This document shows, one piece after another, positions 1 through 5,379 of a stretch of 10,657 nucleotides of DNA (position 1 is its first letter; every line of letters starts with the position of its first letter). The DNA is taken from the NCBI GenBank assembly GCA_002317355.1, contig DCJC01000043.1, positions 1 to 10,657 on the forward strand, in the 5' to 3' direction. Both the position numbers and the translations under genes were made by a program. The notes under the pieces are model-generated. The model saw nothing but the letters and a program-made list of their open reading frames with translations, was not told the DNA's origin and made no database searches. Source of the stretch: Prevotellaceae bacterium UBA1710 (GTDB lineage Bacteria; Bacteroidota; Bacteroidia; Bacteroidales; Bacteroidaceae).

Positions 1-9
1 ACACGAGCC

Positions 10-17
10 TAAGTTTG
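10..17 (+). promoter_or_regulatory. Possible -7 box for the first gene
   Basis: TAAGTTTG matches the Bacteroidota sigma-ABfr -7 consensus TAnnTTTG. It lies 22 bases before the ATG at 40, which would give a short leader. The -33 region falls outside the window, so only half of the promoter can be judged. Confidence 0.35.
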
Positions 18-39
18 TGCTCAGATAAAACATTAGCTT

Positions 40-732
40 ATGCGTAACACATTATTATATATAGCTCTTATCTCATTTCCACTCGCCTCGCTTGCTCAGG
101 AATCTAATGTGGAGGTGGTGACCAATGATGATGTCTTACAACAGGAATATAAGGCACAGGAATATGAGTCACAGGTGCAGAGCATAAATCCTATGCTTTG
201 CGACAGCACCTCGCTCGCGCTGCCTACACTCACGGAGCATGGACAGCTCCCTACCCTGCACTATCCCTTCATGAGCTTCTATAACTGGCCTACATGGAAT
301 CTTCACGAGGGATTCAATGTGTCTCTCGGGGCATCGGTGTTCTCTACCTTCGGAAGCGGGAAGACATGGAGCGGTGCAGGATTCACGGAGACTGCCTCTC
401 TGATGTATGCAATACCACTCGGAAAGAAATTCAGTCTTGCTGTTGGCGGTTACGTACAGCACACCACATGGGCTCATCGCTCTTTCAGGAGTGCTGGATT
501 GGCTGCCTTGCTGAACTATCAGGTCAACGAGCGACTGAATGTTTACGCCTACTTACAGAAATCGCTTTTCGACAATAAGAAAATGCCAATGCCACTATGG
601 AATATGGCTGACATATCAGATCGTATCAGCGTAGGAGCGGAATATAAGTTCTCACCTTCTTTCTCCTTAGGCATAAGTGTTGACTACAACAAATACAATT
701 GTGACGAACCGTGGTTTGGCCGTTCAAAATAG
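40..732 (+). CDS. Probable outer-membrane beta-barrel protein, unknown function
   Basis: A 230-residue exported protein. Residues 1-19 form a signal peptide (basic start, hydrophobic core, cleavage likely after LASLA, before Gln20). Residues 20-85 are polar and probably a disordered or plug-like lead-in. From about residue 88 to 220 the chain alternates polar and hydrophobic residues with many Gly and aromatic residues (for example GFNVSLGASVF, FSLAVGGYV, RISVGAEYKF, FSLGISVDY), the pattern of outer-membrane beta-strands with tight turns. The strand count suggests a small barrel of about eight strands. The ATG at 40 is the first possible start because an in-frame TAG lies at 34-36. The gene has its own terminator at 753-792, so it is probably a single-gene unit. 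It resembles hypothetical Bacteroidota outer-membrane proteins recalled from memory. Nothing here links it to the sugar operon, and no specific ligand or function is supported. Confidence 0.8.
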   Translation: MRNTLLYIALISFPLASLAQESNVEVVTNDDVLQQEYKAQEYESQVQSINPMLCDSTSLALPTLTEHGQLPTLHYPFMSFYNWPTWNLHEGFNVSLGASVFSTFGSGKTWSGAGFTETASLMYAIPLGKKFSLAVGGYVQHTTWAHRSFRSAGLAALLNYQVNERLNVYAYLQKSLFDNKKMPMPLWNMADISDRISVGAEYKFSPSFSLGISVDYNKYNCDEPWFGRSK

Positions 733-752
733 AAATCCCAATAAGTAAATAG

Positions 753-792
753 GGAATTTCCTCAACAAAAAGAGGAGATTCCTTTTCTTTTT
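753..792 (+). terminator. Rho-independent terminator after the barrel gene
   Basis: GGAATTTCCTC (753-763) pairs with GAGGAGATTCC (772-782) through 11 pairs, one of them G-U, around an eight-base A-rich loop. A T-rich run (TTTTCTTTTTT, 783-793) follows. It lies 21 bases after the stop codon. The T-rich tail sits where the -33 element of the next promoter would be expected. Confidence 0.8.
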
Positions 793-806
793 TGTGTTTT
801 TTTGCT

Positions 807-814
807 TAATTTTG
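807..814 (+). promoter_or_regulatory. Probable -7 box for the lipoprotein gene
   Basis: TAATTTTG matches TAnnTTTG exactly. The expected -33 position (about 784-787, TTTC) is T-rich and close to TTTG. Transcription from here would begin near 821 and leave a leader of about 130 bases containing the hairpins at 831-855 and 869-889. The call rests on the motif alone. Confidence 0.45.
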
Positions 815-902
815 CACTCAGAAATCAGAGACGTCCACCGCTTTGCAAGCGACGTTGACTATTTCTTTCGTGCGAGGATGCTCCGCACGTTGCACTCAGA
901 AA
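812..902 (+). repeat. Direct-repeat-flanked hairpin segment in the lipoprotein leader
   Basis: The 13-mer TTGCACTCAGAAA occurs exactly at 812-824 and 890-902, 78 bases apart. Between the copies are two hairpins. In the first, CGCTT (839-843) pairs with AAGCG (847-851), with outer ACGT blocks on each side. In the second, CGTGCG (869-874) pairs with CGCACG (884-889), with inner pairs around a GATG loop. From 903 to 950 the sequence is A-rich, as usual before Bacteroidota start codons. The segment could be a structured 5' leader or a small repeat unit that carries a promoter. Confidence 0.5.
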
Positions 903-950
903 CAAAAAAAACAAGAAAACAACAATATAAAGTAAAGAAAGGAAAAAGAC

Positions 951-1553
951 ATGAAAAAGCTAATCTCATTTTTCACGGTTTTAGTCATTGCACTTGTAAC
1001 TCTCACATCTTGCGATGAAGACTATATGATCAGTTATGACCTTAAGGGTTCTTGGGAAGGTAATTTACGTATAGAAAATGATTATAATGGAAAAATTTAC
1101 GAAATAACAAAAACGTATATTGAATTCATTCAATATGAAAATAATAGAACAAAAGGCACAGGTTACTGGGTTGACTATTATAGTAATGCTCCTTGGGATA
1201 AATGGGCAAACCACATCGAATGGAGCGTAAATAACGGTATCATCTGGATTCACTTTGTTGAAGACAGAACAAACATCGAAATCCACGATTTCTCTCTCTC
1301 AAACAATTACTTCAAGGGTTGGTTCTATGATGATGATCGCACAATATGCAATTTCAACATGTACCATACATCAAAAGGCAACTGGGATTCATACAACCAC
1401 TGGGGTTACAGCTACACAGATGCTTATTATGATGGCTACTATGACGGTTATTATAACACTTGGTCAAAAAGCACTCGCAGCAGTAATGATAGCATAAATA
1501 TCAATAATGAACAGCCTGTTCGAAGAATTCTCAAGAAAACAACAAACAACTAA
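951..1553 (+). CDS. Surface-type lipoprotein of unknown function
   Basis: A 200-residue lipoprotein precursor. The signal peptide (MKKLISFFTVLVIALVTLTS) ends in a lipobox, LTSC, with the acylated cysteine at 21. The next residues, DED, resemble the acidic lipoprotein export signal of Bacteroidota, so the protein is probably shown on the cell surface. The mature part opens with LKGSWEGNL (about 31-39), the way lipocalin-like beta-sandwich or barrel domains of this phylum often start, and is rich in alternating beta-type segments and aromatic residues. Residues about 150-170 form a Tyr/Gly/Asp-rich stretch with a repeated YYDG unit, and the last 30 residues are polar and basic. The start ATG follows an A-rich tract. 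The DNA is visibly more AT-rich than the sugar operon, which suggests a different history or weak selection. I recall similar hypothetical proteins in Prevotella, but no function is supported. Confidence 0.82.
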   Translation: MKKLISFFTVLVIALVTLTSCDEDYMISYDLKGSWEGNLRIENDYNGKIYEITKTYIEFIQYENNRTKGTGYWVDYYSNAPWDKWANHIEWSVNNGIIWIHFVEDRTNIEIHDFSLSNNYFKGWFYDDDRTICNFNMYHTSKGNWDSYNHWGYSYTDAYYDGYYDGYYNTWSKSTRSSNDSININNEQPVRRILKKTTNN

Positions 1554-1571
1554 TATCCAATCATAAAACAG

Positions 1572-1609
1572 ATTCCCCTGAGCCTCACCACGAGCCCCAG
1601 GGGAATTTT
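1572..1609. terminator. Shared terminator between convergent units
   Basis: ATTCCCCTG (1572-1580) pairs with CAGGGGAAT (1598-1606) around a 17-base loop. On the plus strand it is followed by TTTTAATTT, a weak U-rich tail, 18 bases after the lipoprotein stop. On the minus strand it lies 23 bases after the GH36 stop and is followed by a looser tail (CTGTTTTA). It most likely ends both convergent transcripts, more efficiently on the plus strand. Confidence 0.7.
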
Positions 1610-1629
1610 AATTTATTCGAAGAGAAATC

Positions 1630-3864
1630 TTATTGTGCCTCAAGCGTGAGCACACGACTTGACCAGTCGTTGCGCTTGCCATAATCCACATTGTGGGTGT
1701 AAGGCATCTCAAGTCCGTTGTTCATGAGATATGCGCCACTATATGACTTGCCCTCACAAGGGAGCTCGGTGTCATCAACACGGTTGAGCTCGTGTACCTT
1801 ATACATACGGTTGGCATCAAGACCTGCCATCTTCACACGAGGGAGGTGCTGATTCTTGAAGGTCTCAAGCTTCCACCAGAAGAACACAGCCTTCTGCTTA
1901 TCGGATGACACATACATCTCTGATGCAAGGTTGTCACCTGCGTATGGAGAGTGAAGACGATAGAGGTCACCAAACTGGATTACAGGACGGATTTTCTTAT
2001 AGTCAGTGATAGCCTGACGACAGAAAGCCTTCTCCTCATCGGTCATGTTCTTTGGCTGTATCTCCATGCCAAGACGACCAGACATAGCCACATCACAACG
2101 GAACTTGATTGATGTGGTGCGATAGACGGCATGATTCGGCACGGCAGAGATATGACTCGCCATTGCTATTGCCGGGAAGAAATAACTTGTGCCCCACTGC
2201 ATGAATACGCGCTGAAGAGCATCGGTATTATCACTTACCCAGAACTCATCAAAGTATGGCAGAAGACCATAGTTTGCACGACCGCCACCCGAAGCACAAT
2301 CCTGAATGATTACATCAGGATACTTGGCACGGACACGCTCACATACGTTGATCAATCCTTTGTGATACTCTATATAGAGATGACTCTGATCCGCCATTGG
2401 GAGATACTGCGAACCGTGGTTCATAACCGGTGCGTTGGCATCCCACTTGATATAGGCAATCTCAGGATATTTGGTGAGGAGATTGTCAACGATGGAGAAG
2501 ACATAATCCTGCACCTGTGGGTTGCAGAGGTCGAGAACGACCTGCGTGCCTCCACGTCCCTGAACAGGTTCACGACCGGGTGCCTTGATAATCCAGTCAG
2601 GATGCTTCTCATAGAGCTCCGATGTGGTGTTTGCCATCTCAGGCTCTATCCAGATGCCAAACTTCACCCCATTCTTCTTGGCATCGGCAAGCAGTCGCTC
2701 AATGCCTTCAGGGAGTTTCTTGGTATCTACCACCCAGTCACCGAGGGCAGCATTGTCGGTAAGACGGCGGTACTTATCACCAAACCAGCCATCATCCATG
2801 ACGAAGAGCTCGCCTCCCATAGATGCAATGTCGTGCATCATCTGATCCATGCCCTCATGGTTGATGTCGAAATACACGCCCTCCCATGAGTTGAGCAGAA
2901 TCATACGCTCCTTGTCTGCATGACGGAGCATATACTTGCGGGCCCAAGAGTGGAATGTCTGACTCACACCGTTTGTACCAGTCACAGAATAGGTATAGGC
3001 AGAACGAGGTGTGGTGAATGTCTCGCCTTTTTTAAGATGATACTCAGAGTTGTCGGGATTGATACCTGCAAAATACTGATGGTAGTCTGACTCATCAGAG
3101 TCGATAGTGATGCGGAAGTTACCGCTATAGCATAGGGCAGCGCCTATCACATCGCCAGTATTCTCGCGTGCCGGACCATCGAGTGAGAGCATCACCTCAT
3201 TACGGTCAGATGTGGCATTGCGGAGTCCGTCCTTGTTCTTTATCTCCAAAAGACCAGTATTGAGAGGCTGCTCAACGAGTTGTGCCTCACTTGCCCATGA
3301 GCCGTGGAAATGAGTGCAATGCACGTTGTTTCTGCGGATAGGCATCACGGGATTATAGAACTGTGTCAAGGTGACTGTCTTCTTCTCACCATTCGTGATA
3401 TCTGTCCATGACTCAAGCATATCCACGTCATTATAGGCGAGGTAGTAGAGATGAACGGTAGTTGGGTAGAGAGGATCCTTGAGGGTTACGGTGAGCAGCT
3501 GACCTGAGCGTGTAGCACCATTAGGAGCCGTCTCGGTATGAGGAGTCACCTTATAGTCATCGATGACGAGATTGGTGGACAGATTGCCATCAGCGTGACG
3601 CATAGCGAGACATATCTCATTCATGGTGTGTGTGGCACCATAGGCAGGATAGAGGTCGGAGCGCGACCAGTTATCGTCTTTTATCTTCTGCAGATTGGCA
3701 ATATCAGAAACGCTGATAGTAGTGCCATAATATAGGAACTGGGGTTCCGCACCTTTGTTCAGATCAACAACAAAGGAATTGTGAGGAGTGTTTAGAGAAA
3801 CCTTCTCTGCCTGTGCAGACAAGCTACACAGAATAACTCCGAGGATAGGAAGTAGTTTTTTCAT
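1630..3864 (-). CDS. Secreted GH36 alpha-galactosidase
   Basis: This 744-residue enzyme should remove alpha-1,6-linked galactose from galactomannan or raffinose-type oligosaccharides by a retaining mechanism. A signal peptide (1-19, ending in AQA) directs it to the periplasm. The order of parts is typical of bacterial GH36: an N-terminal beta-supersandwich (about 20-310), a TIM barrel (about 320-640) and a C-terminal beta-domain. Family motifs are NSWEGVYFD (325-333), DDGWFG (357-362), IEPEMAN (406-412), the nucleophile Asp475 in YIKWDANAP, and SDNTD (544-548), which carries the acid/base aspartate. The nucleophile motif reads KWDANAP rather than the common KWDMNR, a variation next to the active site. 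Length is normal for the family. It is the last gene of the operon. Its start lies just 4 bases from a 161-bp palindromic element that separates it from the epimerase gene and could uncouple its expression from the genes upstream. Confidence 0.93.
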   Translation of the reverse strand: MKKLLPILGVILCSLSAQAEKVSLNTPHNSFVVDLNKGAEPQFLYYGTTISVSDIANLQKIKDDNWSRSDLYPAYGATHTMNEICLAMRHADGNLSTNLVIDDYKVTPHTETAPNGATRSGQLLTVTLKDPLYPTTVHLYYLAYNDVDMLESWTDITNGEKKTVTLTQFYNPVMPIRRNNVHCTHFHGSWASEAQLVEQPLNTGLLEIKNKDGLRNATSDRNEVMLSLDGPARENTGDVIGAALCYSGNFRITIDSDESDYHQYFAGINPDNSEYHLKKGETFTTPRSAYTYSVTGTNGVSQTFHSWARKYMLRHADKERMILLNSWEGVYFDINHEGMDQMMHDIASMGGELFVMDDGWFGDKYRRLTDNAALGDWVVDTKKLPEGIERLLADAKKNGVKFGIWIEPEMANTTSELYEKHPDWIIKAPGREPVQGRGGTQVVLDLCNPQVQDYVFSIVDNLLTKYPEIAYIKWDANAPVMNHGSQYLPMADQSHLYIEYHKGLINVCERVRAKYPDVIIQDCASGGGRANYGLLPYFDEFWVSDNTDALQRVFMQWGTSYFFPAIAMASHISAVPNHAVYRTTSIKFRCDVAMSGRLGMEIQPKNMTDEEKAFCRQAITDYKKIRPVIQFGDLYRLHSPYAGDNLASEMYVSSDKQKAVFFWWKLETFKNQHLPRVKMAGLDANRMYKVHELNRVDDTELPCEGKSYSGAYLMNNGLEMPYTHNVDYGKRNDWSSRVLTLEAQ

Positions 3865-3868
3865 TTTT

Positions 3869-4029
3869 AATAAGAGCCTCTCCCCCCGCCCTCTCCCGTA
3901 GAGAGGGAGCCGGAAGGCGCAAGGGGTAGGCGGTGGATTATTTATTAATTATTTTTTCTTTTTCATTTAAAGCCCATCCGTGCACCGGCCCCCTCTCTAC
4001 GGGAGAGGGCGGGGGGAGAGGCCCTTATT
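3869..4029. repeat. 161-bp palindromic element with 45-bp inverted arms
   Basis: The left arm 3869-3913 and right arm 3985-4029 are reverse complements at 43 of 45 positions; the differences are A/G at the 7th and 40th bases of the arm. Each arm also contains its own hairpin, CCCTCTC-CCGTA-GAGAGGG. The arms are GC-rich, while the 71-base centre contains an AT-rich run (about 3937-3970). The outer right end includes the TAA stop codon of the epimerase gene (4025-4027), and the left end stops 4 bases short of the GH36 start. It has no room for a gene and looks like a non-autonomous, MITE-like intergenic element. In the operon mRNA it would fold into one very stable hairpin or a cloverleaf. Confidence 0.9.
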
Positions 4030-5374
4030 CCTTTCTTTCAATCACCTCAAGGCACATTCGTGAATTGTGATACGGACATTTCCAGAAGCCGGCATGATCA
4101 TCCTTCTTATTGATGTTACGCTGAGGATCACGACTCCAGTACCACTCACCCAACTCATCGTCTATGAGATTATCCTTAATGTATTGCCAGCAATGGAGTG
4201 CCTTCTGAAGGGCAGCCTCATCACCAAAGTGCTGATAGATGTTGTAGAAGCCTACGACCGTTTCTGCCTGAACCCACCAATGGCGGTCATCATCCACATG
4301 ACCTGTGTCGAGGTTTGCCTCATGGGTCATTGAGCCGTCAGCATTAAGACCTTTCTCTGAAGCCTTTGCAACCAACTGCACGATAGGTTCTACCTTTGCC
4401 AACACCTCCTCATCGCCAAGTACGAGAGCAGCCTCATGCATAAGCCAAGAGCACTCTATGTCATGACCATAGGACTCAAGCCAACCTGCACCACGAGTCC
4501 AGTCCATGTCAAAGAATAGGTCGAGATGATGCGTGTCGGGGTTGAGTATCTTATCACAGAAGATATCAATGAGGTTCCTTAAGGCAGTCTCAACTTTCAT
4601 TAGAGAAGAGTGAAGAGTGAAAAGTGAAGAATTTGAATTAGTATTTTTAGCTGAGTCCACAGTTGAATCATTTAGTAACTTAAATTCTTCACTCTTCACT
4701 TTACACTCTTCACTTAAAGCCCTTAACTCTTCACTCAACATACGATATAGATTAGCGTATGGCTCAATGATATGCAGATGAGTGTTCTGCGACTTTGGAT
4801 AGTTGGCATCAAGTTCGGAGAGGCGCATATCAGCAATCTCGCCCCATTCACGGGTGCAGGCCTCAATATAGCCGTTATACACCTCATCGAGTGAGTGTTC
4901 CTCTATGCAGGTAAAGAGATTTAGACAGATATCTATCACCCTCTTTATGTCGGCTTCACTCACGGAATCATGAGGACGCTGGCGAAGTGCACGCACATAC
5001 TCACTCATGCCATAGAGCGTGAAGCCAAGAGCATAGAACTGCTTCTTGGTGTCTATAGGGTTACCCTTGCAGTCGAGTTCCCAGTATGTACCTCCATACA
5101 CAGGATCTATAAAATACTCAAGGATATAATCCTTTGCTCGTGTAGCCGCCAGGAGATACTCTTCCTTGCCGAGTACACGATATGCAGCAGAGAAGCTCCA
5201 TAGGATTCTTGCATTCAGGATTCCACCTTTGCTTGCATCCTTCACAAGAACGCCATCGCCAGTCATACGACCATAGAAGCCGCCATTCTCCTCATCCTGA
5301 AACTTGAGCCAGAATGGAAGAATGTTCTTCTCTATGCATTGGAGCATCTCATTGCGTAGTTCGTTTTTATTCAT
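4025..5374 (-). CDS. Cellobiose/mannobiose 2-epimerase (AGE superfamily) with in-frame insert
   Basis: This cytoplasmic enzyme converts the reducing-end residue of beta-1,4 disaccharides between glucose and mannose. Here it probably turns mannobiose into mannosylglucose for the GH130 phosphorylase. There is no signal peptide. The (alpha/alpha)6-barrel motifs match Ruminococcus albus cellobiose 2-epimerase as recalled: NARILW with Arg56, His201 in the HLHIIEPY segment, SYGHDIE with His304 and Glu307, WWVQAE (366-371), and WKCPYHN with His436. These cover the histidines and arginine expected for ring opening and proton transfer. At 449 residues it is about 45-60 longer than usual. The excess is residues about 212-259, a Ser/Glu/Lys-rich then Leu/Ser/Phe-rich stretch encoded by a palindromic repeat (4605-4711) that lies between two barrel helices, away from the motifs. 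The reading frame stays open and all catalytic motifs are intact, so the protein is probably functional. It starts 5 bases after the GH31 stop, so the two are translationally coupled. Confidence 0.92.
   Translation of the reverse strand: MNKNELRNEMLQCIEKNILPFWLKFQDEENGGFYGRMTGDGVLVKDASKGGILNARILWSFSAAYRVLGKEEYLLAATRAKDYILEYFIDPVYGGTYWELDCKGNPIDTKKQFYALGFTLYGMSEYVRALRQRPHDSVSEADIKRVIDICLNLFTCIEEHSLDEVYNGYIEACTREWGEIADMRLSELDANYPKSQNTHLHIIEPYANLYRMLSEELRALSEECKVKSEEFKLLNDSTVDSAKNTNSNSSLFTLHSSLMKVETALRNLIDIFCDKILNPDTHHLDLFFDMDWTRGAGWLESYGHDIECSWLMHEAALVLGDEEVLAKVEPIVQLVAKASEKGLNADGSMTHEANLDTGHVDDDRHWWVQAETVVGFYNIYQHFGDEAALQKALHCWQYIKDNLIDDELGEWYWSRDPQRNINKKDDHAGFWKCPYHNSRMCLEVIERKE
4605..4711. 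repeat. 7-bp-periodic palindrome inserted in frame in the epimerase gene
   Basis: The left arm 4605-4634 and the right arm 4682-4711 are reverse complements at 27 of 30 positions. Each arm is built from a 7-base unit, GAAGAGT and variants on the left and ACTCTTC and variants on the right. A 47-base AT-rich spacer lies between them. Degenerate units continue to about 4736. Because 7 and 3 share no factor, the unit encodes a 7-residue peptide period. On the minus strand the right arm gives SEECKVKSEEF and the left arm gives SSLFTLHSSL. I recall such peptides as stray insertions in Bacteroidota proteins, which suggests a dispersed family. The whole insert appears to span about 4598-4741, or 48 codons. 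Confidence 0.85.
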
Positions 5375-5379
5375 GACTT

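Noticed and set aside
821..950. Known riboswitch in the lipoprotein leader
   Set aside because: The two hairpins do not match the conserved core of any riboswitch class that I can recognise; called only a structured leader.
2131..2889. 252-codon open frame on the plus strand inside the GH36 gene
   Set aside because: It is antisense to well-conserved GH36 motifs, lacks any recognisable domain or start signals, and is explained as a shadow of the coding strand.
4025..5374. Epimerase gene as a pseudogene or frameshifted fusion because of its excess length
   Set aside because: The frame is continuous, motifs on both sides of the insert are intact and in order, and the extra length equals the palindrome-derived segment.
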